Source: Medicago truncatula (taxonomy: Eukaryota; Streptophyta; Magnoliopsida; Fabales; Fabaceae). Taken from it: 64,000 nt of DNA. Positions within the stretch are counted from its first letter, which is position 1. The number at the start of each line of letters is the position of its first letter. The translations under genes and the position numbers were made by a program. The stretch covers positions 1,250,001 through 1,314,000 of the forward strand of contig NC_053043.1 of assembly GCF_003473485.1 (NCBI RefSeq), written 5' to 3'. Positions 1-13,669 of this stretch are shown here, in pieces. The notes under the pieces were generated by a model. That model was not told the origin of the DNA. It saw only the letters and a program-made list of their open reading frames with translations, and did no database searches.

Positions 1-1371
1 TTTTTTCTGAAATTGTTTAAAGTTTAAACTCAAATAATTACTCCATACTATATTTACTTATACTGTTTTTAATTATTATTTAATTAATTTATATTTATTT
101 TTTAATATTTTTTATTCCAACTCTAACAAAAAATCCTATGTAACAAGTTTTCTATATGAAGGACATTTTGTAGTGTGTAATCTTTCTTTTTATTGTATAA
201 AAATCAAATGAGAGTCGAGAGAGGCAGCTGCCAAGTATTTAGGCACCAAAATTATTATGTTTACTTCTTATTTAGTAAAATATACATATATTTCCTTTTG
301 ACTCACTTTGGTTAATTCTATTGAAAATATATTTTTAGATAATCTTATATACGAACGAATCTTTTCAATAAAAAAATGCAAGAACAAAGACATTCAATAA
401 TTGAAAGAACATTCCATAAAAAATAATTAAAAGAACGCAACTTTACTGAATCGTCAAAGCATAAAAATCTTAGGACCGGTCATTGATATTTACACACCAC
501 TCGACAATATGTTTTTCCTTATTGCTAACAAATATGAAAAATATTTGTTAGAAAAAATAAAGTAGAAACTTTTATTTGAAATCGTAATTTTTAAATCATA
601 AAAAAAATTAATACATACTTTCTAAGGTAATAATATTATACGAGTTTTCTTAAATTGTGTCTTCGGGTCACTTTTAGTCCATTTGCAATCATTTGAGACG
701 TTTTTTTTAGCATAATCAAAGATTAATATCACTCTACGTAGAAATCCTTTCAAAAAAATCTTTTACATTGGTGTTATTTTTTGAATTGAAAGTGTTAGTA
801 GCCTGTTATTAAAATATTTTTTCTTATAGTTTGAATTTAGGACCTCCAACATATTATCTTTCAGCTCAAATCAGTTAAGTTATACTTTATTTGATATCTT
901 CTTGCATATATGGGGCAGTCTCATCCAATATAAGTGAAACAAGTTTTCTGAAATTGACTTCTCATTGTAGATGCAATTGCTCATAAAGGAAGTTATGAAA
1001 AATCAATTCTTGTAAGATGTAGTTAACATCATGTTTCCCTTTCTATTTATTGCTTTATAGTAGTAGTTGTCAAAGTGTTTTCGGTCATTGGAAATTGTTA
1101 GAGTTTGTCGTCAAAGCTCAACATATATCTAACGTAAACGTAAGAAGCAAATGTCATTTTGGATGTTAATACTTGCATAGAAATTTATGCAAGAACGCAC
1201 ACCACACCGAATGATCAACAAGGAAAGTTGCAGAAAGGCACATGTAAAAGCTTAGTGGGTCTCAAGATCAATCAATTAATTTATTAAAGGTTTAAGCATA
1301 CTTTATTTTTTGGTACAAGGTTTATACTTTAGCCAAGCCATTGTAAAAATACTTTTTGTAGGTAGTATTTG
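1..1371. other. AT-rich intergenic DNA
   Basis: No gene, RNA gene or bounded element is visible. The sequence is AT-rich with many short A and T runs and stops in all frames. Confidence 0.6.
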
Positions 1372-1383
1372 AAAATATTCAAT

Positions 1384-1918
1384 GTCTTTTTTTCTTTTCT
1401 TTTTTTAAGAAGGCAAAATTGAATTGATTAAAATCACAATGAGTTCTAACCAGCACAAAGAATGCTAGACTAGGATTCCTAAGGTAGCAACATACAAAGG
1501 AAAACAAAAGTTGTACCCAAAACCCTCACCCAACATACATAAAAAACCCTCAACCAACATCACAAGCTGCCACAAAAAATAACTTCAACCACCTACAATC
1601 TGTTGCTCGCACACAACCCCCAAACAACAACGTCAGGAACCAACACAACAACCAACAACCTTTGAAAAACCACTGGTAGCAATAACGATTGAAACAACAA
1701 CAACCACCTTCGCGCCACAACAACAATCGATGTCACCTTAACGAATCCACCTCTGCAACAACAACAACAACCATCGCAACAATAAAATCCACCTTCACAG
1801 CAGCAACATCATCGATCCATCTCGACAAACCACCAGATAATGTAGTAGTCGAACCGGATGAAAATGTTATGATCGAACCCAGTTGTTGAACATCCACCAA
1901 CACCTCCTCACGCCACCA
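1384..1918 (-). mobile_element. 5'-truncated LINE-like insertion with 12-bp TSD
   Basis: A 535-bp insertion is flanked by the exact direct repeat AAAATATTCAAT at 1372-1383 and 1919-1930. The minus-strand 3' end carries an A-rich tail (plus-strand T-rich tract 1386-1407). Just before it, the minus strand reads like the 3' end of plant LINEs, with a TTTAATCAATTCAATTTTGCC motif class. The body is rich in CAA/ACC triplets, so the 66-codon open frame at 1689 is low-complexity and not a gene. No reverse transcriptase sequence remains. TSD length and tail fit target-primed reverse transcription. Confidence 0.72.
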
Positions 1919-2151
1919 AAAATATTCAATTTCTTGGTTTTGATCAGTGGTGTTTTGTTACAGTCACAATAAAATAAGTTCATATTAAAAAGTGGTCATG
2001 TGGAGTATTTATTTTGATGGATTAACATCAAATATTTTATGAGTGTTAGTAAAGTAGAACACATTTTCTAACACACTTTTTTATTGGTTGAAATTAAAAT
2101 GGTACACATGAAATATGTAGGCTCCACATTTTTTTTTTTGTCATATTTTTT

Positions 2152-2272
2152 TTTTTTGGCACGTTATGTGTGGAGAAGTGGGAAATTAGGAGTCTGAACT
2201 CCGGCCTCTACACAAATTATCTATGGTAGTACTAACCGAGCTACACTTACTTATGGGACGGCTCACATATAT
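2152..2272 (-). mobile_element. tRNA-derived SINE copy, diverged
   Basis: On the minus strand there is an A-box-like GTAGCTCGGTTAG followed by a B-box-like GGAGTTCAGACTCC and then the CCACTTCTCCACAC segment. The same three parts recur in the SINE copies at 3693, 19312 and 32434, so this is an old member of that family and not a functional tRNA gene. Confidence 0.6.
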
Positions 2273-2446
2273 TTAATGGAACTTATTTAAATTTGAATTG
2301 ATTAATCAAAGTTTATTGTATATATAGAGTATGTTGCTAGCATAATTCATACACAATGATAAATTTCAATACGAATAAATTTTATAATGATTAAATAAAG
2401 TAACAACAATAAAAACCTTAAAAAAAAGTAACAACAATAAAAACAA

Positions 2447-2606
2447 GGATTAATCGTGCTTTACCCCCATGTAATATAGGTCATTTTTTGTTTTCCCTCC
2501 TGTAAAATATTCTTTTTGATTTATCCCCTTAAAAAAAAAAAAAAAAAATTGGGGGGAGGTAAATCAAAAAAAAAAAAATTACAGGGAGGTAAAGCACCAT
2601 TAACCC
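2447..2606. mobile_element. 160-bp MULE-type MITE with 9-bp TSD
   Basis: Perfect 9-bp direct repeats TAAAAACAA lie at 2438-2446 and 2607-2615. The terminal inverted repeats (TIRs) start GGATTAATCGTGCTTTACC on the left and GGGTTAATGGTGCTTTACC when the right end is reversed. The centre is a run of A plus GGGGGGAGG. TSD length and G-rich TIRs fit Mutator-like non-autonomous elements. The open frame beginning at 2516 inside it is an artefact of poly-A. Confidence 0.85.
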
Positions 2607-2615
2607 TAAAAACAA

Positions 2616-3423
2616 ATAGTCATATATTGCAAGAATTAATAAAAAAACAAAAAATAAAACATAGTTTTACAAGAACTAACACCAAAATTTTGACCATTTA
2701 CATATTTAACCTTTATAAAAAATATAATAATCAAGCAAATGATTAAGTGGTTAATAAGTACCATTAATGATTAATTGGTCAGGAGAACATGAGTTCGATT
2801 TCTGATGGAACATTTTTCGAAAGTATTGGTTGGGGTGCAAACATTTTTTACAAATACGATATGGAGACTAACACTATAGTACCCTACCCTAGCATCATAG
2901 TATGACCCTATTAAAAAACAAAATGACGTGACTTTAGAGCCATCCTTTCGCGCAGTTTCTAACATGCTTCCAATTGGAATTTTGTTGATTGGTGGTGATA
3001 TATAAGTGTCTGCTTTGCATATGCTTTCAAATGCCACTAAAATGACTAGTAGATTATTAGTAGTAGTATATAGAGAGACAAAGCACCGAAGGCATAAAAG
3101 TTGCTTATTTAATTCTTGGTCATATCTTAGTGCGCATCGATCTTCAAATTTGCAAAAGTGCTGCATGCGTGTCACTTTAATCAAAGAAGAAAAGAAAATG
3201 CGGTCTTTACATCAGACATAGTTTTCAACTTCAAGCATGTGTCCTATAATAGCACAGTAGCATTTAGGTCACATGGTAAGAGATATGTTACAGTTTAATG
3301 AGAGGTCTTTAGAAAAATTAATTTCAAATTAAAACGTTCAAATACAATCACCAAATAAAAACTCAGGTAATTATAAATGAATAACATGATATTAAATATT
3401 GAATAATGGATTTCAAAAAAATA
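2616..3423. other. intergenic; weak tRNA-like remnant at about 2738-2850
   Basis: No gene recognised. Around 2738-2850 there is a SINE-like remnant with a GAGTTCGATTTC B-box resemblance. The long minus-strand open frame 2771-3184 has no ATG-supported, family-like protein and is judged spurious. Confidence 0.4.
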
Positions 3424-3556
3424 AATTGTCTTCGTGAGCATAACTCAGTTAATAGTGACAATGCATACTATATATAGGAGCTTGAGTTTAAACTCGAGAT
3501 ACTCTACTTGTCATATTAAGAGATGAATGTCTAGTAGTAGGCTATTTGGAGAAAAA
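3424..3556 (+). mobile_element. tRNA-derived SINE copy, diverged
   Basis: Starts with CTTCGTGAGCATAACTCAGT (A-box region), has a degenerate B box GAGTTTAAACTCG and ends in the GTCTAGTAGTAGGCTA segment and an A-rich stretch. It has the same order of parts as the copy at 3693 but many substitutions. Confidence 0.6.
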
Positions 3557-3692
3557 AATTATTATTGAATAATGGATAAGTATTTGACAAAGCTTGAGAG
3601 TACAAAGAGTATTCACCTTAGTTGATTTGAGTTCCATTTCGTCTTGTTTACATTTATCGATTCAATAGACCCTAAACAAATTTGAACATATT

Positions 3693-3831
3693 GTCCTCGT
3701 GAGCATAGTTCAGTTGGCAGGGACATACATTGCTATATGCAGGGGTGGGGGTTCGAACCCCGGACACCCCACTTATTCACCTTGAAAAAGGTGAATTCTA
3801 GCCACTAGACTACCTAACAAAAAAAAAATTG
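3693..3831 (+). mobile_element. tRNA-derived SINE copy, well preserved
   Basis: Order of parts: CTCGTGAGCATAGTTCAGTT (pol III A-box type), GGGGTTCGAACCCC (B-box type), ACACCCCACTTATTCACC, CTAGCCACTAGACTACC, then a poly-A tail at 3819-3829. It is not a tRNA gene because no acceptor stem or anticodon arm can be closed. This is the best preserved copy in the 5' part of the window. Confidence 0.78.
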
Positions 3832-3949
3832 AACATTGAATTTAAAAACTTTTGACAACAACAACAATTAACCATTTCATCAAAATATTAATGCATAGCT
3901 GTGTTTGGGAACGATCTGTTTTCGTGTGTAGTTATTTAGTGCAAGTCTT

Positions 3950-4042
3950 TTCTTTTGCGGTGGTTGGGGTTTGAACCCTATACCTAACATATATTATATA
4001 TTGTCCGTACCAACTGAGTTAAGCTCACGAGGACATTTAATG
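3950..4042 (-). mobile_element. tRNA-derived SINE fragment, opposite orientation
   Basis: The minus strand reads TCCTCGTGAGCTTAACTCAG, then GGTACGGACAATATA and the B box GGGTTCAAACCCC. It is truncated at its 3' end near 3950. With the plus-strand copies at 3424 and 3693 it forms an inverted arrangement. Confidence 0.65.
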
Positions 4043-4518
4043 CAGGTCTAGTAAAAGTACATCTATTTGATGTTTATTTTTTATGCATTTGTATTGTTCG
4101 TGTGTGAATACACGAAGTTGATCACCGAAACTTGGAGATGTGGTCTTCACGCCGGATGCTTAAATTTCATATATCGGGTTGTATGTTTCTTCTCTAAGTG
4201 AAAAAGATGTTTTTGCAATGACACTTTGATTTCAAATTATGGCAGTGTGTAAGTCCATAGCAAATTAGTGAGTGAAATAATGAGTCATCTCACATGGAGG
4301 GGTGAACTCTCTAACCATAGAATTCATCTGGATAAAGTCTTTCGAGAGGTCCAAAGATACAACATGAGATTGAACCCTGAGAAAGTGTGCATGTAGAGTC
4401 TGAACATGAAAAAGTATGATATTTTATCTCATTGAAAGCGAGATCGAAGTCAATCCTTACAAATATGAGATCGTACTAGTGATCAGACCCGTGCAATCCT
4501 TATAAAGTCTTTTAGTGT
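4043..4518. other. intergenic, no feature recognised
   Basis: No open frame, repeat boundary or RNA gene could be supported here. Confidence 0.5.
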
Positions 4519-4742
4519 AAACTAACCCGCAAGTGGGGCTTGCGGGGTGTATTAAAAACATTTTAAAAAAATTAAGCTTACCCCACAAGTGGGGGTAGCA
4601 ATCTATTTATTTTTAAAAAAAAATAAAAAAAATAAAAAAAATAAAAATTCATACCCCGCAAGTGGGGGTAGCAATGTACTTAATTTTTAAATTTTTTTTA
4701 AGGTACCCCGCAAGTGGGGGTTGCAAGGTACCAGAAAATTCT
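4519..4742. repeat. four spaced copies of a hairpin-forming GC-rich motif
   Basis: The motif CCCCRCAAGTGGGG, preceded by A and followed by GG(T/C)(A/T)GCAA, occurs at about 4526, 4582, 4654 and 4706, separated by A/T-only spacers of unequal length. The copy CCCCACAAGTGGGG is a 6-bp inverted repeat around AA. At the first copy CCCGCAAG and CTTGCGGG form a second stem. It stands out sharply from the surrounding AT-rich DNA and belongs to no gene I can see. Confidence 0.7.
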
Positions 4743-5125
4743 GAAAAGTAGGGCATTTATGCAATTTTTTTCAAAAGTGGGGCATTTTTGTATTTTTGGA
4801 ATTAAATAAGGGCAGAAAAAAAAAATTCGCATGGGAATGGTTTGAGTTATGATATGTTTGGCTAAAATTGTGGATCAGATAGCATCTTTCACTTGTCTTT
4901 TAGTGGATTTGAATTTCAAATGAAAAGATTTCCCTCCTATTCCATGAAAGCTAAATTTGGCTAAAAAAGTTATCTTTGAGTTTTTGTGATATAGGTGGAT
5001 AGCTTGAAAATTTGACACTTGTCAAAATGTATCTAAAAAGTTCTCTGTAATAGTCTAATATTAAGATTAGAAATGTCCACCCTAAAGTTTAAGAAGGGAA
5101 TCCATAGGCGTAACAAGATAAACCA

Positions 5126-5250
5126 ATTTAGGTTGGTGTAGTGGTATTGGCTTGGGGTCTGAGAGTGTGCTCCTTCCAAAGGTTACGGGTACAATTCTTC
5201 CTAATGTCAATTTCGGTGGAACAATATTTAACTTCTTCAAAAAAAAAACT
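5126..5250 (+). mobile_element. second tRNA-like SINE family copy
   Basis: GGTTGGTGTAGTGGTATTGG (A-box type) is followed by TCCTTCC and GGTTACGGGTACAATTC (B-box type), then TCCTAATGTC, and it ends in an A-run after AACTTCTTC. It differs from the GTGAGCTTAGCTCAG family. The minus-strand open frame across it is a shadow. Confidence 0.55.
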
Positions 5251-5401
5251 TTATCTTGGTTCATTACAAGATCATCCCAACACACTACCATTCTACAAGT
5301 GATTGAGGAAGGAGACACATTTTGATTTGGACTTCGGAGTATAAGGCCACATTTTCTCGGCTAAAACAAATAATCATTGTTTGTATACTTGTTAGTTATT
5401 A

Positions 5402-5686
5402 CTCCCTCCATCCTTATATCTAAACATCCATTTAATTTTATTTTTGCCCTTAAATATAAACCACTTTTCAAATTACTAAATACATTTATTATTATTTTTC
5501 TAAACATACCCCTAATTAATACTATTATCTTGTCTTGAAATATGAAAAAGTCAAATTTAATACACATACAAACAAAGAACAATTTCATAATATTAACACA
5601 CAAAACAAACACGTTAATTATACTGACAACTTTTTTTAAGAAATGTGAAAAAGACAATGAATACCTATATTAGAGAACGGATAGAG
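5402..5686. mobile_element. Stowaway-like MITE
   Basis: The left end is CTCCCTCCATCCTTATATC after TA. The reversed right end is CTCTATCCGTTCTCTAATAT before TA. The CTCCCTCC(A/G)T terminus and TA target are typical of Stowaway (mariner-type) MITEs. Length is 285 bp and the right end is eroded. Confidence 0.65.
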
Positions 5687-5688
5687 TA

Positions 5689-6151
5689 TTCACCAAAGAT
5701 ATCATCACTGTCGTATTCACTATGGAGATAAGTGAAGGGTAAAAGTCGATTTTTTATCAATCAACGGGACAGTAGTTTTATTTAACAACTATTTGTGATA
5801 GACCACGTGATAAATTAGTACTATTATTGTAATAAATAAATGATTTATAGATATCTCATAAAAACTCATAAAAAAATATGATAATTATAGATTTGCAAGA
5901 ATAAGAGCATTTATTATATGATTTGATTTATTTTTTTGTGTTAACCCTCTGATTCCTCGGAAAATGGATCATAGTAATTCGAAGTTCGGCTAGAAGGTAA
6001 GTAAATTTGACTAAAAATTGTTCCACCGTGGTGGAACTCATATTCCCCTTAACAATTTCTAATTTCGTGGAGCTCATTGACCACTTTAGTTCAATACTTT
6101 TGTTAAATGACTTCAAATTCTAACACTGCCAAAGTTTTTAAATAAAATTAA
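5689..6151. other. intergenic, no gene recognised
   Basis: AT-rich DNA. The 62-codon minus frame at 5928-6116 resembles no family I know. Confidence 0.45.
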
Positions 6152-6426
6152 GGGTGCGTTTGGTTTATAAAGTTTTTAAGTAAGTAGTTGACATAACAGT
6201 ACAAGACAGAACAACACAACACAAAGCAGTACAGTACAAGACAAATTTTTATGGCATTGAATAATTTTTTATTTTATACGATTTTTGGGGAACGAAATGC
6301 TATTTTAGACAACTTGTACGTGGGACAAAAAGTTGTGCAGTGGTTTGGTGAGGGACAAAAATATGAGATTTTGTCCTGTCTCTTACCTGTCATGTCCTTT
6401 ATTTTTTAGCAAATCAAACGCACAAC
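6152..6426. mobile_element. possible MITE with GTGCGTTTGG termini
   Basis: Left end GGGTGCGTTTGGTTT and reversed right end GTTGTGCGTTTGATTT form short imperfect inverted termini 275 bp apart. No clear TSD was found, so the superfamily is open. Confidence 0.4.
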
Positions 6427-6818
6427 GTTAAACGATCAAATATTTGGGATTTCCTTCAAAAGAAAAATCAAATATTAGGGATTTCCCTTTTTTTTTCAAA
6501 CAAAAAAAAAATTAAAGGTTTGAAATAGAGAGTAAATAAACGTCAATGTCTCCCCAAATTTGATTAATGGAGTGATTCAAACCTAGTAAAAAATGGTATA
6601 CAACTATATGTTAAACTAATCAAATGATTTAATGATTTGGAGTAATTTTAATTTGGTTTACCCAATTAAAGTGCACTTAGTTAAAAAAATCCAAGAAAAA
6701 AATTCAAATAATCAGTCAAATTCCATAATAATTGAATGAATTGTCTTGAAGCACAAAATGGAAAAGAATCACATAACAATTTTGTATATTTGAAGCATCA
6801 AATTGACTGACATCCCAT

Positions 6819-7419
6819 TTAGGCTTTTAGCTCAGCCTCAGCTTTGGGCTTCTCTTCCTCAGGCTTAGGCTTCTCTTCAGTGGCTTCAGGCTTTGCCTCT
6901 TCCTTAATCTCGGGGGCTTTCTCTTCTCCCTTGGCTTCAGCCTTCACCTCCACGGTGGCTGCTTCCTCATTGGCTTCACCCTTCACTTCAGCCTTTTCTT
7001 TATTCTATCAATAGAAATTAATCAATCATGCCTTCCAAATAAATAAGATGATGAAAAATGAAATAAATAATGTTGCAATACTAATAGATTTGTATCATCA
7101 AAGGAAATTGCTAGTTATGGCGAGAGATAACAATACCGAAAATTTCACGAATGACTATTTTATACTTAGTCATTTTTTTAACTATATGGTGTTGGATATT
7201 CAATATCGGATTTATGTGCATGAATATGATTGCTTATATAAGAATACATACCTCACTGAGCAAGGTGCCTAGAGACTTATCGTCAGAGGCCTTAACGGTC
7301 TCCTCAGCTTTGGTCTCCTTGGCTTGCTGTTCAACCTTAACCTCCTCGGTGACAGGCTCAGGGACAGGGACTGGAGCGTCACTTTCGTCGGTCCTAGGGT
7401 TGCCAGCACAGTTGCCCAT
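6819..7419 (-). CDS. acidic protein with predicted N-myristoylation, 117 aa, two exons
   Basis: Exon 1 is 7252-7419 and exon 2 is 6819-7004, joined in phase 0 across an intron with GTATG donor and ATAG acceptor, giving 56 + 61 codons. The start is the ATG at 7419; the open frame can be extended upstream only through TTG. The protein begins MGNCAGNP: Gly2 with Asn3 and Cys4 is a classic N-myristoylation plus palmitoylation context, which suggests membrane anchoring. The rest has no transmembrane segment and is low-complexity: proline/valine-rich, then strongly Glu/Lys/Ala-rich with repeated EEKPKPEEEKPK-like blocks to the C-terminal AEAELKA. I do not recognise a family or a function. A TATA box lies about 130 bp upstream. 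Open frames on the other strand over both exons are shadows. Confidence 0.8.
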
Positions 7420-7550
7420 TTTCAATGATTATTATTAATAAATGTACAATGTGGGAGAACAAGCCAAGTAAGTTGGTCTTGTTCTTGATTTGTTCTCCCT
7501 TTGAATCTGAGCAAAGAATGATAAAAGGATGGTTAATTCTCTACATGAGT

Positions 7551-7558
7551 TTTATATA
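7551..7558 (-). promoter_or_regulatory. TATA box of the acidic myristoylated-protein gene
   Basis: The minus strand reads CCTATATAAAACTC, about 130 bp upstream of the ATG at 7419. This is the only good TATA match close to the gene and leaves a plausible leader of about 100 nt. Confidence 0.6.
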
Positions 7559-7821
7559 GGGGTGCATTGGTTTTTTTTTGGGTGGTGAAGTTCAATATGT
7601 GGCTCGGAAAGTTTTAAGGAATTTAACGGTTGTTTTTAGTTTAATTTCTAGTTTATATTTAGTAAATGCTATTAATTGTTCATTTTTTAAACAAAGTTGA
7701 GAGGTTTGGGTTGTGTCATTCACGATCACAGCCTGGACTCTTGTCAATCCAACAATTCCTTTGGTTTTATTATTCATGACAGATATATGAAAATGATAAT
7801 ACCTCGTTATTTTTTTAGAAA

Positions 7822-7991
7822 TAATATTTGAACAACCATTTTTTACAACTTTTATGACAACTTTCTTTCTCATACTTAAATTATCTTTTTACTTTATCTC
7901 TCTATTGCTTTGGTTTTTGTGCCACTACCTCATTTCCTTTGTAAAATTTTAATTATCACAAAAGTTGTCACATATATGGATGTTCAAATAA
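7822..7991. mobile_element. MITE family A, copy 1 (TATTTGAACAAC termini)
   Basis: Left TATTTGAACAACCATTTTT and reversed right TATTTGAACATCCATATAT are inverted termini about 170 bp apart. The inner left part ACTTTCTTTCTCATACTTA recurs in relatives at about 36862 and 57575. Confidence 0.55.
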
Positions 7992-8540
7992 CACAACTCT
8001 TATTTTTATGGTTTTAGTCCCATTTGTATAAATAGAAAACGGTTTCTATGGTTTGTGTTTCATAGTCTGCCCATTATTATTTTTATGTATGCATGCTCTG
8101 TAAATCATCATGTATGTTCTATCAAAAAGATATTATGTTTGAACCAAAAAAAATAAAATTATGTATGTGTACTTCACTGAACCTTTTTTCCATGGTAATT
8201 TTTTTTTTAATAAGTCAAAATAAAATATATTTTTACAAACAAAACATTGAACCCAATACAACGAGTGTCAAGACTAAACACTTATGGTTTACAAAAGTTA
8301 CAATGTCGATAGAAGAAAAAAAAAAACAAAGTTATATGCCAAAACCGCAATACAACAGGGAATTAAGTCATCATATATGATAATCGAAAAACAAGAGTAG
8401 CATTTCGAACTTTCAACCACCAAAAAGAGAGGAGTTGTATTTTGTTTACTAGTTGCTGCAGCAATTCTTCCTTATTTTTGAAGATTTTATTATTTATTTC
8501 TTTCTAAATAACTCAAACATATGAAATTAAGCATAAACTT
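7992..8540. other. intergenic, no gene recognised
   Basis: AT-rich. The open frame at 8093-8380 has a non-conserved, low-complexity translation. Confidence 0.45.
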
Positions 8541-8690
8541 TTAAGAAGATTTACTAGTATGAGCAAATTGAAGAAAATGGTCCGATAGTCGATATGGATT
8601 AACCGCGGTAATGTCAATCCAATGTCGAATAAGATCCAAAAAAGGTAACTGGACAGGGAGCTCCACTGTCTTTGACAATCGGTAAACATT
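8541..8690 (-). pseudogene. LINE zf-RVT C-terminal fragment
   Basis: The minus-strand translation contains LDLIRHWIDITAV and LSDHFLQFAHTSKSS. It lines up by eye with LISQWLGIVTTL...SHATQFCALGGFSKNS in the LINE remnant at 17.2-18.4 kb, that is, the segment after the zinc-binding motif. It is a short relic with no ends. Confidence 0.45.
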
Positions 8691-8740
8691 GCTAACTGTG
8701 TAACCTTTTCCGTCGTAAGTTTTGTCTTTTATTTTCAAAA

Positions 8741-9410
8741 TCGGTAAACATTGCTAACTGTATAGGCATGGTTTACCTCTGGAGTCTTCCTTAAACTGTG
8801 TGTTGTGTGAGGGGATTTTGGAACCGACAAACCATTTGCTTCTTCGCTGTGTGTTTGCTAAAGTGGTGTGGGATGGTTTATTTAAGGGCTACCGGTTAAT
8901 TTAGCATGCGGCAGTGTGGAGCATTTGGAGGGCGAGAAGCGACCGCATCTTCAATAATTCAGTTCGCGAGGTGGAGGAGATTGTGGAAACTAAGGTTTTG
9001 TCCTGGACGGACCTTGACTCGGTTGAAGGTACCGGCTTGTATGTTTTATGATTGGGGATGGAACCCGGGAGATTGTCTCATGCGTTAGTGTTACTGTTTT
9101 TGCGCTTAGGAGGTTGAGGCTGGGGTATGCTTTGGTTTGCTGCTTCCTGCTTTCTGGTATGCTGGCTTTTTGGTATATGGCGGCCTCAATTTCTTGACAG
9201 TAGCTGCTAGGAGGTTCTGATTATTCGGTTGTTTTCTAGCTTTTCGGTTTTCTGTTTTTGCTGTTTTACGGCAGAAGGGTTTCTGGTATATGAGTACCCT
9301 ATGTATGGTGGAAGTGCTATCCATGGTGTTCCTAGCTGCGAGTTTTGTTGTGTTACTTGTACACACTCGTCGTAATAAATTTGTTGATTCTAATAAAATA
9401 AAATAAAAAT
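8741..9410 (+). mobile_element. 5'-truncated LINE with zf-RVT remnant and A-rich tail
   Basis: From about 8767 the plus strand reads HGLPLESSLNCVLCEGILEP, then NHLLLRCVFAKVVWDGLF, then HAAVWSIWRARSDRIFNN. This matches the Cys-x2-Cys...His...Cys zf-RVT domain that follows reverse transcriptase in plant L1-type LINEs. One in-frame stop (TAG) interrupts it near 8903. A GT-rich 3' untranslated part follows and the element ends in AATAAAATAAAATAAAAA near 9395-9410. A 22-bp segment, ATCGGTAAACATTGCTAACT plus GT, occurs at 8679-8700 and 8741-8762, just before the LINE homology. Confidence 0.68.
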
Positions 9411-10081
9411 GTATTTAGTGCTTTATATCATTTTCTATTTATCGTTTAATTCAACCACTAAATTTACCACAGTTTAGCTAGCTTATCTATGTTATTAGTT
9501 ATCTTTGTTGTACGCTATGCATTCACCATCAGCAACCAGCTCATCTGATTTATGCAATAAACTCTAACACTGAGTTAACTTACTACATTGCAATGCGGGA
9601 AAGTTGACACATTGTCAATTTTTGTCTCTAGAAGACGATTCTTCTGCCCGGGGGGAAAACTCAGCAGCGTCGAGAAACCTCGCTACCCGAACAACCTCAA
9701 TTCGACGCTGCCCAATCGCTCATTGATGCTTTTAATATTAAATATGAAGTTTGATGTGTTTATTATATGCAATGATACTTAAATTCACAATTATTTCAAT
9801 ATCTATTTATATATTTGCTCAAATGTATAATAGTTGTGGCTAAAAGTATTTTTTGATGTAGTGAGTAACCCTACTAATTAATATTAAACAATTAAAATGA
9901 TTGATAGTACAAATGTTATTTATACAAAAGGCTATGAATCTTCATCCACCCTGAGATGATGATTCTAAATTCGTGACACTTTGTACCATATAGCATTCCT
10001 CCCCTACTAATTGCCAAAAGAGTGAAAAAGACCAAGAATTGGAACCTAAGCAATTAAAAGAAACAGAAATTGAGTTGATTT
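9411..10081. other. 3' flank of the FBPase gene and intergenic DNA
   Basis: No gene. The stretch next to 10081 should contain the FBPase 3' UTR (minus strand). A GC-rich patch at about 9640-9710 has no recognisable coding content. Confidence 0.45.
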
Positions 10082-13537
<3,456 letters not shown>

Positions 13538-13643
13538 ATTTTTTTTGAGATTATGAACAAAGTGTACAAATTAATTCAAAGAAATATTTATCATAAGAAA
13601 ACAAGTGGTGAATTGGGTTGAGAAATGAGAATATGAATATGAA

Positions 13644-13658
13644 TATTTATATATATAT
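13644..13658 (-). promoter_or_regulatory. TATA region of the FBPase gene
   Basis: The minus strand reads GCATATATATATAAATATTC about 105-120 bp upstream of the ATG at 13537, at a spacing usual for a plant TATA box plus leader. It is AT-repeat-like, so the exact box is uncertain. Confidence 0.5.
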
Positions 13659-13669
13659 GCTTGTGCGTT

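Noticed and set aside
2771-3184. 137-codon minus-strand open frame
   Set aside because: No family-like motifs, and it overlaps repeat remnants; length alone is not enough in this DNA.
3693-3831. Possible tRNA gene (A and B boxes present)
   Set aside because: No closable acceptor or anticodon arms, and a poly-A tail and family of diverged copies show it is a SINE.
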